This document shows, in pieces, positions 1 to 12,739 of a DNA stretch of 64,000 nucleotides. Origin of the DNA: Neocallimastix lanati (nom. inval.) (lineage: Eukaryota > Neocallimastigomycota > Neocallimastigomycetes > Neocallimastigales > Neocallimastigaceae); the NCBI GenBank assembly GCA_016946835.1, contig JACVTC010000095.1, positions 542,501-606,500 on the forward strand, given 5' to 3'. The notes under the pieces are model-generated. The model did no database searches. It saw only the letters and a list, made by a program, of their open reading frames with translations, and was not told the origin of the DNA. The first letter of the stretch is position 1; each line of letters starts with the position of its first letter. The position numbers were made by a program, and so were the translations under genes.

Positions 1-1338
1 TTTTGGAACAGGTGACTCAGATGAACCTTTGAAAAGTAGTTCATTTAATTGTCTCTGTTCCCCACTATCGAAATGTAGCTCATTTAAAACTAAAGTCCCA
101 CCAAGAAGGAACAAGTATATATAATGATTGATATAATCTTCAAAATTAGAAATTGAGTCATAGGAAGAAAGAGGATTAAACACTCTAATCTTCCTAAGGA
201 ATAAAACATAGAGATCATCGATGAAATTTAAAGAATTCCATCTAAAAGATGCAAGAGCATCGCATTTAAAAATCCAATGTTCAAAAGATTGTTTATCTTC
301 GCCACAACAGGGGCAATACTTGGGACAATCTTCTGAAACTCTACCCATTCTAATAGCAATAGTATTGTATTTATAACCACAGCGTAAACGAATAATCCAC
401 GAAAACCCTAAGTTGAATTGGGGATATTTTAAACTAAGCATAATTATAGCTTTATTGTTTGAGAACTTATTACAATCGTAATTTTGACCTTTAATACCTT
501 GAAATTTGGCAACTGATTTCCAGTAACGTTCTAAAATATCTTCATATTTTTCACATTTATATTTTTTGATTTTTTTATACAGTGTTCTAGATTCTTTAGT
601 CCAGGAATAATGATGCATTTTGGGAATAGATTTAATAAGATCCTTTATAATACAGTTTGATTTACTCCATTTTGCAAATGATTTAATCTGTAAGGCTGCG
701 CAGACACCAGCAATAGGAGGAATGCTTAGATCTCGAGATAAAGCATAAGTACTCATAGTAGAATTATGTCTAATATAGTCATTGTCTTCTGAACTTGTTT
801 TACCATTTTTAGAGAAGGAACAGATACACCAAAATAGACCAGTATTAATTAATGTTTGAATTCTGGCCGTTCTAGATTTGTTTGAACCAAGTAAAGGAGA
901 ATAATAAATTACTTTACTAATAACAAAGGATTGAAGAACTTTTTTCTTGTATGCAATAGGGATAAGTTTATTTGAGAAGAAATGTGTAAATGAAAGAAGG
1001 GATTTTCTAACTTTAAAATGCATGTGAGATATAATGTGTTCTAGTAAGAGATCATCAGAGAAAGGAATACCAAGATAAATATAACTAGAAACTTTAGGAA
1101 TAGCATTCATTCCTAAATAGAAGGTTGGGTCACTATAGTTCGGAGGAGTTAAATCTAAAATAATAAAACAAAGAAGTAACATCTTTAAAATAGATAGTGT
1201 GATATCCACCAAACTCTCCCCTGAACCACAAGAAAGATCATTAGTAGTTGAATTACTTACCACGTCCATTATTGTGAGTAATAATTTCAGTATTAGAGGA
1301 ATTTTGGAATTTGAAAGAAATTTATTAATAGTGCTTTA
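1..1338 (-). mobile_element. Non-LTR (LINE) retrotransposon fragment, RT C-terminal part
   Basis: An uninterrupted minus-strand reading frame of about 446 codons runs from a stop at 1339-1341 to the window edge, so the 3' end is missing. It carries the YLGIPF motif found after the RT palm domain in many non-LTR elements, a WIIRLRCGYKYNT stretch, and a CPCCG...EHW..KC zinc-binding motif (near 245-325) typical of the RT-associated C-terminal zinc finger of LINEs. The catalytic YADD region is absent, so the copy is 5' truncated. The 120-150 codons nearest 1338 are poorly conserved and may include unrelated sequence. The absence of stops over 1.3 kb suggests recent insertion. The 5' edge abuts a truncated tRNA-Met on the same strand. 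Confidence 0.8.
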
Positions 1339-1340
1339 TT

Positions 1341-1390
1341 ACGACCTTAAGATTATGAGACTTACGCTCTGCCGACTGAGCCAATTTCGC
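1341..1390 (-). tRNA. Truncated tRNA-Met (CAU), missing the T arm and 3' end
   Basis: The minus strand reads GCGAAAT (5' acceptor strand), T8, G9, then a GCTC/GAGC D stem with an AGTCGGCA loop. An anticodon stem TAAGT/TCTTA (4 of 5 pairs) holds the loop CTCATAA, anticodon CAT, followed by variable loop AGGTC. This matches elongator tRNA-Met, whose fungal copies share the GTCTCATAATCT...AAGGTCG core. The T arm and 3' acceptor strand are absent: the sequence passes straight into the LINE fragment. It is therefore a broken copy, either a tRNA gene hit by the LINE or a tRNA piece joined to the LINE 5' end during reverse transcription. Confidence 0.75.
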
Positions 1391-1784
1391 ACACCTAATA
1401 TAGGTTGGCCCTTTTCTGTCAACCCTCCTGGACGAAATTAAATAAAAAAAAAATTTTTTTTTTTTACCTTTTATTTTTATTTTATTTTATTTTATTTGAA
1501 TAATTTCTTTTAACATAATTTAAAAACAAAAAATGGAAATTACATTGTATATTCCCAAATTTTTTAAATACAAATTTATATATATTTTTATTTTGTTCTT
1601 TCTTTTTTTTTTTTTTTTTAATTCATTTTTTTATTATTTTATACTCATATCCATTTTTTTTTTTTTTTTTAATATTTTATTTTATTTTTATTTTTTTTAT
1701 TTTTATATACATTAATAATAGAAAGTGGTTTAAAAAATTTTTTAAAAAAAAATTTAATAAAGAAAAATATTAATAAATGATTTG

Positions 1785-1829
<45 letters not shown>

Positions 1830-1992
1830 GATGGCAATTATTATTTTTATAAATTAAAGAAAAATTTTAATAGTATAATAATTATATAAAAAATAAAAGA
1901 ATACTTTATATAGATTAAAAGAAAATTTTAAATTATCTAAAAATTTATAAAAGTAAAATTTTATTAGTAAATATTATTAATGATTATTAATG

Positions 1993-2026
<34 letters not shown>

Positions 2027-2052
2027 AAAGTTCCAAATAGTATTATTTAAAT
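1391..2052. other. Intergenic, AT-rich with poly-T tracts
   Basis: Positions 1391-1440 are less AT-rich and contain a short hairpin (GGTTG/CAACC) just upstream of the tRNA fragment. From 1441 on there are only A/T runs, including pure T tracts at about 1788-1827 and 1995-2022 beyond the 3' end of the carbamoyl-phosphate synthase gene. No coding signal was seen. Confidence 0.6.
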
Positions 2053-3788
2053 TTAAGCAGATTCAGAAAATTGCTTTTGGTTTAAAATATTAACTTCAGC
2101 ACCAACTTGGATTTGTGGGTATTGCTTCTTTGAAATCTTTGATTTTTGTCTGAGGTAATCTTTCTTACTTTCACGTACAGTTTCAAGATATTCTTCAAAT
2201 AAATATTCAGTATCTTGTGGTCCAGCTTTAGCTTCAGGATGGTATTGAACAGAAGCAAAAGGTAAAGTCTTGTGACGGATACCTTCATTTGAACCATCAT
2301 TAGCATTAACAAAATACTTTTCCCAACCTTCAACCATATCCTTTTCACCATCCTTAATAGCAAAACCATGATTTTGAGAAGTAATAACACATTGGTTGGT
2401 TAATAAGTTAATAGCTGGTTGATTATGACCTCTGTTACCGTATGGAAGCTTGTATGTTTCAAATCCAGCTGCAGCACCTAAAAGAAGGTTACCCATACAA
2501 ATACCAAAAATTGGAGTTGGAACTGGCTTTGAAGATTCGCGAATTAAAAGCTTTCTAAGGTTTATAATTGTTTCTTCACAATAACTTGGATTTCCTGGTC
2601 CGTTTGAAATAAAGATACCATCATAATGAGTGGTGTCCTTAGTAACATCATGATTCCATGGAACAAGATGAACTTCAGCACCACGCTTAGCTAAACATCT
2701 AATAATATTTTGCTTTGCACCACAATCTATTTATTATATTATATTATACAATTATATAAAAGATTTTATAAAATAGCTTTGTTAATACATATTTATTTTA
2801 CTTTTATTACTATTATTTATTATTTTGTATTTATTATTTCTTTTATTATCATATTATTTATTATATCATTTATTATTATATCATTCTATTATTATATCAT
2901 TTATTTATTATGTTATGTTTTATATCCTCTTATCCTTAAATACTTTAAATTATAATTAATTCATTTTTGATATTAAAACTTACCAATTAATGCAATTTTA
3001 ACATCTCCTCCTTTGTTGTAAATCTTCTTAGATTTAACAGAAACCTCTGCGACTAAGTTTCTTTTATTTGGATCTTCTAATTCCTTTGCTGGTTTGGCGT
3101 CTCCAATGATTATCTCTCCTAAAGTTGAACCTTGTTCTCTTAATAAAGTAACTACAGCTCTAGTATCAACACCACTTAATGCAGGAACATTATTTCTAGC
3201 ACACCATTCACCTAAACTTTCAACAGCATTCCAATGAGAATACTTCTTAGCGTAATCTGTAACAATGATACCCTTAACATGAATCTTATCACTTTCAAAA
3301 TGCTTGAATAAACCAAATTTATCTTTATCCATTGCTGGAACACCATAGTTACCAATTAAAGGTTGAGTAAAAACAAGAATTTGACCTCTATAAGATGGAT
3401 CACTCATAGATTCTGGATAACCAACTAAAGAGGTTGTAAATACAACTTCACCTGAAACACTTTCCTTCAATGGTGCACCAAAAGAAACAGCTTTAAATGT
3501 TTGTCCAGTCTTAAGTCTAAATATAGCTGGTAATTCTGGTGGCTGAACATGATTTTTAAACATAACTGGCTTTTCATTCTTTGGAATTTGACTAACTTGA
3601 GCATTTTTAACAGTTGGTTTAAATGAAATAGGATCAAGAGTCACAGTTGCAAATGGTCTACTAGAAACTGTTTGAGCATTTTCATGATTTATACTTTTTG
3701 GTAATTGACTAATGAATCTTCTACAAATACTAGTAGATGCGTTCTTTAATTGAACAGTTGACTTTAAAAGTTGAGCTGATTGAATCAT
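2053..3788 (-). CDS. CPA1: Carbamoyl-phosphate synthase small (glutaminase) subunit, arginine pathway
   Basis: Two exons, 3788-2984 and 2726-2053, joined across a 257-bp intron (donor GTAAGT, acceptor AATAG); together they encode 492 residues. The product supplies ammonia from glutamine to the large subunit for carbamoyl phosphate, the first step of arginine synthesis from ornithine. After a CPSase small-chain N-terminal domain comes a class I glutamine amidotransferase domain: SNGPGNP, the nucleophile Cys in [14 protein letters not shown], and the His-Glu pair in QYHPEA. The intron splits the start of the amidotransferase domain at [11 protein letters not shown]. The first ~30 residues are rich in Ser, Thr, Lys and Arg and lack acids, like an organelle presequence; in an anaerobic fungus this would mean the hydrogenosome (inference). 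In fungi the pyrimidine CPSase is fused into a CAD-type protein, so a free small subunit indicates the arginine enzyme. A conserved upstream ORF lies in the leader. Confidence 0.95.
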
Positions 3789-4040
3789 TTTTGTTTCTTT
3801 TTTTTAAACTTTTTTTTATTTAATTAGAGGTTATAATGAAGTTATATTTAATAAAAAAAATATAAATATAGTGTTTTTTTCTTTTGTATTACTAAAAAAA
3901 AAATTCTAGTAGTTTAATAAATTTATTTATTTAATATAAATGTTGTTTTAAAATTAGAGAATTAATCAAAATCGATGATGTATTTAGTATTTGGCTTTCC
4001 GTATTAAACTTTGAATTAAACAGTTGTTTTAAAAAAAAGT

Positions 4041-4127
4041 TTAAAAATCAGATAATGATTTCCAAAGTTGAACGCAGAGATAATCACAGGAGACGACAGT
4101 AAATGCGTGAATATATGTGAATAACAT
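4041..4127 (-). promoter_or_regulatory. Upstream ORF encoding an arginine attenuator peptide (AAP)-like leader
   Basis: A 28-codon minus-strand ORF lies in the leader of the CPSase small subunit gene. Its stop is 252 nt before the main ATG, and I see no other ATG between them. Residues 13-23 read S-C-D-Y-L-C-V-Q-L-W-K. The fungal AAP uORFs of Neurospora arg-2 and yeast CPA1 share the spacing D-Y-[LI]-x3-[LI]-W-[KR], including the Asp needed for arginine-dependent ribosome stalling. Gene, strand, leader position, length (24-25 codons in the known peptides) and core motif all agree. High arginine would stall ribosomes at its stop codon and reduce synthesis of the enzyme; this function is inferred from the family. 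Confidence 0.85.
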
Positions 4128-4140
4128 ATGTTACACTTTT

Positions 4141-6251
4141 TTTTTATTTTAAAATTATTGTATTTTTTTTAAAAAAAAAATTTTTTTTTTTTTTAAAAAA
4201 AATTTGTCTTTATTTTTGACTCAGTACTGAAAAATAATTTCTTGATAAGTAAGTAAAAAAAGGAATTTAATTGAAAATTTCTTTTAATATATTACTTAAT
4301 AAAAAAAATCGTCTGAATTTGTTTTTTGACTATATTAATAATCTTTTTCTTAAAGCTTTAAAAACTATAATATATAATATTATAAAATATTAAAAATTAT
4401 TTTTATCAATACAATATATTATTATATTTATATAAAAATTATTAAATTATTTACTAATTATTCTCTTTTTAAATTTATATTTATCTACATTTTCTATTTC
4501 TTTTGCAAAATTATCTCTAATATTCTATTTTTTATACATTAAATCCTTTATTTTACAATTTATTTTATAATTTAATTTATAATTTATTATTAAAAATACA
4601 ACTTTTTAGATAATAAATTATTTAAACAAATATAAATCAACAAAATTCTATTTAATAATAGACTATTTTCCTTATATATTTAATTTCTTATAATAAATAT
4701 TTTCCGCCATTTATATTTCTATCATTTATATTTCCATCATTTATATTTTTATTATTTTTTTTTATACTTAATATAATACCTTTTCAAATAAAAATTTATT
4801 TTACGCTTTTTTTCTACAAAATCGCAGTGTTCTTTTTTTTTTTTCTTTTAAAAGAAAATAAAAAACTTCTTATTTTAATTTTTTTAAAAAAAAAATTAAG
4901 TCAATATTTTAAAAATTTTAAAGTAAAATTTTAAAAGGTGAGAAAAAAATATTATAAAGTGAAATAGAAGTACTTTTATATATTTTTTTAAAATATATTT
5001 AAAATATCAAATTTTATTTATTTATATTACAATATAATCTTATATATGATGTAATAATAATTATAATTAAAGTTTCTTTTTTTTTTTACCTTTAAAAAAA
5101 AAAGTAAACTAGATTATATTAAATAATTTTATATATTAATGTAAAAATTTATATTTATTGTAGTATAATTCAATAAACAAAAAAATAAATTATTATATAT
5201 TAATGTAATATAATATATATAAATTATTAAATTATAATTATATTTTAAAAATAAATTATTTTATCCTTTTAATCCTAATTTATATATAATTATACATAAT
5301 AATATATGTACAATACAATTATGCTATAAAATTAAAATATAAATGGTTTATATATGTTAATATATTACAAATAAAGCCTCTCCATAAATTATTCTAATTA
5401 TAATTCATAAATAATATATACTATATAATATATTAAAAATTTTTTTATTTAAAAAAGAAATTTTAATTATTATAAAACAAAATTTTAATTTTTTTAACTT
5501 TAATTGATGATTTTTTTATTGAGCCTGAATTTTATATATTTATCATATATAATAATATATTACATGGGAATAGATTTAGCTATATAAAGTTAAAATTTAT
5601 TGTTTATTTTCGTTAATATATTGACATTAATATATATTATCATTTAAATCAAAAATACTATCATTATATAATAATATTGAATTAAATATTTTGTATTATC
5701 ACATTCTAATTAACAAAAAATTAATTAATAAGTTATCATTAGACTTTTATATAGAACAATTCATCAATTGTATTCATAATAAATAGAGACCCAATCTTTT
5801 TATATATTATAATGCATTACAATATAGCGTAATTAAATATTATGCAATTTAAAAAGGATTATATAGAACTTTTTTTTGTTAATCCCAATAAATATATAAT
5901 TATATAATAAATAATAAATAATAACTAATAAATAATAAATAATAACTAATAACTAATAATTATGTGATAAATAATTATTATATAATAAATATTATAGATA
6001 ATGAATAGTAATAAATAAATAATAATAAATAAATAATAAATAATTATTAATGAATTATATATAATAATTAATATATATTTTAAAAAACAAAAATTAATTA
6101 TTTTATATATGAAATATATAATAATCAATTCTTGTTTTTTAAATTTTTTTTTTTTTTGCTTATTAATAATCAAACATATCAAAGAATCATTAGAACCCTC
6201 TTTTACTTTTAGTTGTTAAATATATCTATTTAATTGAATAATAAAATGAAT
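4141..6251. other. Intergenic AT desert
   Basis: Over 2 kb of A/T sequence with short poly-A and poly-T runs and scattered TATATA motifs. The only open frames are low-complexity Ile/Tyr/Phe/Asn strings. The promoter of the CPSase small subunit gene should lie in the first few hundred bases, but no specific element could be picked out. Confidence 0.6.
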
Positions 6252-7042
<791 letters not shown>

Positions 7043-7258
7043 TAATTATTTATTATTATTTATTATTATTTATTATTATTTATTATTTATTATTATTTAT
7101 TATTATTTATTATTATTTATTATTTATTATTATTTATTATTATTTATTATTATTTATTATTTATTATTTTTATTATTATTTATTATTATTTATTATTATT
7201 TATTATTATTTATTATTATTATTTATTATTTATTATTTATTATTTATTATTTATTATT
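7043..7258. repeat. TTATTA/TTTATTATT interrupted simple repeat
   Basis: About 215 bp of alternating TATT and ATT units (TTTATTATTA and similar). It is an imperfect microsatellite. A shorter similar tract recurs at about 8575-8625, followed in both places by TATTCAACTATTTAATATTTGTTATTT-like sequence, so the two sites share a short dispersed unit. Confidence 0.8.
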
Positions 7259-7359
7259 CAACTATTTAATATTTGTTATTTGTTATTTATTATTTATAAA
7301 GCATTTTATTTTTTTTTTATATTGTTTAATACATATAATTGAAGTGTTAGATATAAAAA

Positions 7360-7520
7360 GCTAATTAAAAAGCCACTTAGAAAACTACTTATAAAGGTAT
7401 TTATAAATATTTTAGAAAAAGCTAATTAAAAGGGCTATTTAGAAAACTAGTTATACAAGCTAAATAAGATATGACACATATAATGAGCATATAAATACAC
7501 ATATAATTAGCATATAAATA
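7360..7520. repeat. Two small direct-repeat pairs upstream of a frameshifted ORF
   Basis: A 40-nt imperfect direct repeat starts with AGCTAATTAAAA and ends with TAGAAAACTA(C/G)TTATA, at about 7360-7398 and 7421-7460. A 23-nt unit beginning CACATATAAT(G/T)AGCATATAAA follows as a tandem pair at 7475-7497 and 7498-7520. Both lie just upstream of the compositional island at 7564. Confidence 0.7.
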
Positions 7521-7563
7521 CACAGCATTGAATAGTATATCTGTATAAGCACGACAGCAACAC

Positions 7564-8045
7564 ATGGATACGATAAAATCATATGATCTTTCGAATCTAT
7601 CTCCACCCACCATCGCGGCGTTAAGATATTACATACTAACCGGACTAAAATTTCCGCACATCACAGAAATACATATACTAAAGAATGAGTCGGAGATACC
7701 AGACGAAGAGCTAGGAGAGATCATCCAGGCCATACCTGTAAACAATGTCGGCAAAGGCATGCTAGATATCGAAGGGCCCCAAGATGTATATGCTAGGGAT
7801 ATAAAAAAATAGATTTCCTGCATCCTGATACCTATTTGTTTAGCCTGAAGACTAAAGAAAAGATAAGCTTGTATTCCATTTCTGAGGACAGACCAATGGA
7901 TAACGATACGCTGTATAAAGCTGCTTATATTGGCCTAAAAGACAAAACCTTGACTATTGAATCCTACATCAACTTATCCCCTGATGAGATGCTTATTCAA
8001 GCTAAAGACAATATTATCGCCTTATTAAATAACATTCATATATAG
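7564..8045 (+). pseudogene. Unknown ORF broken by one frameshift, in a compositional island
   Basis: Two adjacent plus-strand frames (7564-7812 and 7836-8045) lie in a stretch visibly richer in G and C than its surroundings, with codons such as gcg, tcg, cta and agg that local genes avoid. The second frame can be followed upstream without a stop to a run of seven A at about 7803-7809, where the first frame ends. One indel in this homopolymer would join them into a product of about 160 residues. The first part is acidic with ordinary complexity (PDEELGEII, GKGMLDIEGP); the second contains LSPDEMLIQAKDNI. I recognise no family. It may be a laterally acquired gene now decaying, or a real two-part locus with a sequencing error in the A run. 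Confidence 0.5.
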
Positions 8046-9861
8046 ATTGCAAAATAATTGATGTTATAAATTAGCATGTATATATAGTGCATTAAAAAGG
8101 CTACTATTATTACAAATAACTCCTACCTACATAACTATATATATTTATATATATATATAACTATTATTTTTTTATATTAAAAAGGTACTAACTATTTATT
8201 AACTATACTTTTTTTTTTAATAATACTATTTCTTATATTAAAAATAGTTTTATATTATTTTTTTATATAATTAAATTTCATCTTTAATGATATTAACTCT
8301 TATAATTCTTTACGTTCTTATATTAAACAATTATCTTTTATAAATAAAATAAATTGTGAATATTGAAAATACCATTTTTCCAATTTTTTTACTCCCTTTC
8401 TTTGTTTAATTGTCATTTTTTTCTGATCTTTATTTTTATTTTTTATATTTATATTTTTTTTTTAAAAAAAAAATGGTTTTTTATTTATGGTTAAAAATAT
8501 ATTATATATGGTCTTAATACATTAATATTTTAGTCCCTTAATAGTTATTAGTTATTTTAATTACTATTACTATTTACTATTATTATTATTATTTATTATT
8601 TATTATTTATTATTATCTATTATTCAACTATTTAATATTTGTTATTTAGTATTTAGTATTTGTTATTATTATTTATTATTTAGGATTAATTTTTAGTAAC
8701 AAAAATTTTTTTAAATATATATTATTAATAGTAAAATGAATTTATAAATAGAAAATTTTAATATAACATTAATTCTTTTTAAAAAATAAAAAAGGCAAAA
8801 TATTTTGTAGCAAAAAATTAAATATAATAAAAAAATAAAGAGGTAAAAAAAAAAAAAATAAAATAAAATAAAAATTATCAATATAATATAATATAATATA
8901 ATATAATATAATATAATATAATATAATATAATATAATATAATATAATATATAAAATATAAAATAATAATAAAGTAAAAAAAAAAAAAAAAATACAATTTT
9001 TTTTTTCTCTTGTATTATCTTACTCAGTTATAATAAGTATTAAATGATTAATTTTTTTTTTTTATTTGTATAATAACATCCATTTAAATAATCCTTAAAA
9101 GAGAAAGGACTAAAACTAGTACTTTTGTATATATACTTTTTTACATTATCCTTATCTCAAAAAAAGTTTTGTTTTATAAGCCTTAGTATTGAATGTATAT
9201 CTTGTTAACATAATTAAGATTTAAATAAATTGTAATTTCATTTTGAATATTTTAATAAATATATATATATATATTGCTTTACCCAAATATCCAGTAAAAA
9301 TCAATTGATTTTTTATAATTGATTTTTACTTTAAAATCGATATTTTTTTTTTTTAATTATTAAAATATCATATTATTACTAGTTCTAACATAAAATTTAC
9401 CAATATAGAAAATAATAAATATTAAAAATATAAAAAGAATGATAAAATATCTACATTAATATAGAGAGCATATAATAAAGTACATAATTTAGTTATATCT
9501 AATAATAAATAATGATAAAAATAATCAAACTTTATTAAATAATTTTCAATTTGTTTGGAAAAATCAAAATAAATAAATTTTTAAATAAATATTAAGGATT
9601 ATAGTTTATAAAATTATTTTTATTTTGATATCAAGAGTTTTAATAATTAAAAATGTTAAATTTGCATATAAATCTATATTTATATCTTAAATTATGTTGT
9701 ATAAAAATATAAAAATTCAAAATATAATGAAACATTTCCTTTGAATTCTAAAGTTTTTTTTGGTAGTTTAAATGAGAAGAAATATACTATTGAGTCTAAA
9801 TAAATTGCAGAAAAAATTAACTGCCGTTTTGATACAACTACTAATTACAATTAAAAATTAG
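8046..9861. other. Intergenic AT-rich sequence
   Basis: A/T sequence with poly-A/T tracts and one pentanucleotide repeat (8879-8950). An imperfect ATCAATTGATTTTTTATAATTGATTTTTACTTTAAAATCGAT stem region sits at about 9299-9340. No gene was seen. Confidence 0.55.
8879..8950. repeat. (AATAT)n pentanucleotide repeat, about 14 units
   Basis: A near-perfect AATAT tandem tract inside AT-rich intergenic DNA. Open frames across it are repeat artefacts. Confidence 0.9.
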
Positions 9862-10269
9862 AAAAGTGATATATCCAAACTCGACGGTATTGACGATTTT
9901 CCTATATTTTGTAAAAATGATGCATGTGTATGTATGGAGAATTGTGATGTTAAATTACAAATTGAACTTTCAGATTAAAATGGTATCACTTATCGATATA
10001 CCTTAGATCCTTATATATACTTTACAAATAATAAAATTAGTTATGGTCGAGTATTTGTTGAGTACAAGAACGACATACAATATTTCTCTTGCAAGTGTTC
10101 TATTGATAGTTTATCAAATACTTTGAATTCAAAGAGTTCTTTTGCATGCAATAATGGTAGCAATGCAGAAAATTGTACAAATGACCCTAGTGAAAATATT
10201 AATTTTTGTAATATTAAGTACACAAGACCTCATTCATCCATTCCCAAGGGATCCTATAAAGATAGATGA
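9862..10269 (+). pseudogene. Decayed gene for a cysteine-rich, probably secreted protein
   Basis: Reading the plus strand from 9862 in the frame of position 9868 gives ordinary protein sequence with many cysteines: FCKNDACVCMENCDVKLQIE, an in-frame TAA, then GITYRYTLDPYIYF, VEYKND, FSCKCSID and CNNGSNAENCTNDPSENINFC, ending at a TGA. Another TAG precedes the frame at 9859-9861. Cysteine spacing and composition suggest an extracellular disulfide-rich domain; the family is not one I recognise. With an internal stop, no start codon and no flanking splice context, it is called a pseudogene fragment. Confidence 0.55.
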
Positions 10270-11202
10270 AAAATATTCTATCAAAAATGTACTTGATAAT
10301 CATAAAAATACTCTCCATTTATCAATACATTTTTGATAGAAGTTAATTATAGATTTCAGATATCATTGGTATGGTTATAGTACTTTAGATACAGATTATT
10401 TGAGATTATGATTTAAATGGTTAGTTTTCATAACTGTTATTGTTATAGCACGAATTGTGATTTTTCATAACTATATATTGTTGTCACATTAAAAACCCTC
10501 AAAAAAAAAAAAAATTTTTTTTTAATTATAAAGATATAATTTTAAATTTAAATTCTATAAGTTCTTTTGCAAACAAGAAATAAAATTAAAAATATTTTGA
10601 AATAAAATATGATAATCAATATAATGTATTCTTAAACCAATATAATGTATTCTTAACATAAAATTAGATAATAATTTTTAAATTATTATTAATTTATTTA
10701 TATTTTTATTTTTATAGGATTTTTATTTTTTTATAATGGAGATAAAGAGAGATAATAGAAATATATAAAATTTAAAATAAAAATATTCCTAATAATATAA
10801 ATTCCCATAAAATATATAAATCCATAATTTATAAATATATAAAATTATAAATAAAATAAAAAATAAAAAATATTGATATTTAAAAATATAAAAATCAACA
10901 ATAATACTTTTAATCAAACATTAAATAAGAAGATTAATTCAACCGCCCAATAGAATGTTCCATAAATAATAACATGGTTCGTTGAATTATTCAATTTTAA
11001 AAAATGAAAATGATATAATAGATCTCTATATTAAAGTAAAAATGGATAATAAATGAAAATGAATTAGATGATTTTTTAAATTAATTAATTCTATTAAATT
11101 TTAAAATTGATTAAAATAGAATTTAATAATACTATTATTATTATTATTATTATTATTAGTAGTAGTAATAGTAGTAATAGTAGTAGTATTATACGTATTG
11201 AA

Positions 11203-11240
<38 letters not shown>

Positions 11241-12699
11241 GTAGTAGTATTGGTATTAATTTTTCTTTTTTATTTTCTTTTTTTATTATTATTGGTATTG
11301 ATTTTTTTTTTTAAAAATTTCTAAATATTATAATTATTAATGAAAGAAAGGAAAAAAGAATATGTTCAAGATTATATAACTATTTTATTCTTAAAAAAGA
11401 TCACAATATTCAAAGATATATATTATATATAAATTAGAAAAATAAAAATTATTTTCCTTTCTATCCATCGATCTTTGAAACATTCACTTCCAATGGCATA
11501 TTTAGTTTTTGATATATCGTATTTCATATAATTTTATATATGATCTTGTTAATATTGAAACATTTATAAATTTTTTTATTTTATTTTATTCTTTTTCTTT
11601 TCATTTTTTTTTTTTTTTTTGTATAAAAATAAAATTAAAAAATAATCTATTAATTAGTTTATCCGTATCAAAATTAATTTAAAATTAAAAATTTATTTAT
11701 TATTAGTATTATTTATTGATTTCTGTATTTATAATTTATTTATTTTCTATTATTATTATCATATTATTTATTTCTGTATTTTATATTTCTTGATTATTTA
11801 TTTATTTATTCATTTATTTTCTATTATTATAATATTATTGATTTCTCTTATTTATAGTTTATTATTATTTATTTATTTTATTATTTTTATTTATTTACTT
11901 TTATTTTTACTTTTTGGGAATTAATTAAAAAAAATTTTTTTTTATAAAAGTTTTAAATGATATCGAACTTTATCATTAAAATAAAATTTTTATCTTGTGA
12001 CAGAAAAAAAATTATATATATATATTATAGTAAAAAAAAAAGTAATTATAACGAACTTATTTTATTATTATTAATCCTTTTTTGTTTTTTTCTTATCATA
12101 AAATATAATTATTATATTTTAGTAATAGTAATAAACAAAAAAAATTAATAAAAAAAAAAAGATGATATTTTTATATTTAATATATAAATATATATATAGA
12201 TAGTGCTTCTATCTTTTAAAAAATTGGATTTTCATTTCATTCCTATATGATTAAAAATGATAAAAATTCAATAAAGATTGAGATAATATCTTATAGTAGT
12301 AATTATAAAAAAAAAAATAAAAATAAAAGATTCAAAAATCTTTCTCTTATAGTATCTCTTAATACAATAGAACCATTTTAATACTTTTCAAAATATTAAT
12401 AGTATTGAAATTAAAAAAAAAAAAAAAAGTCTGACACTATAAATATTTCATGACAAACTAAAATTTTATATTATATAAATGTTAATACTAAGAATTTATT
12501 GTATAAATAAAAATATTTGTATATATAAAAAATGTATATAAATTTAATTAAATGAGTAAAAAAATAGTTAAAATTAGAAATATAAAAATGATTTATATTA
12601 ATTTTACTATTATTATTTTTTTTTTTTTTATTAAAAAAAGAAAAAATAAATAAAAAAATGAGTAGAAATTCCAATGCATTTAATAAAATAAATGAATAA

Positions 12700-12739
<40 letters not shown>

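Noticed and set aside
1199-1441. Plus-strand 80-codon open frame.
   Set aside because: It lies opposite the LINE fragment and the tRNA-Met remnant; codons are not protein-like and the minus strand explains the sequence.
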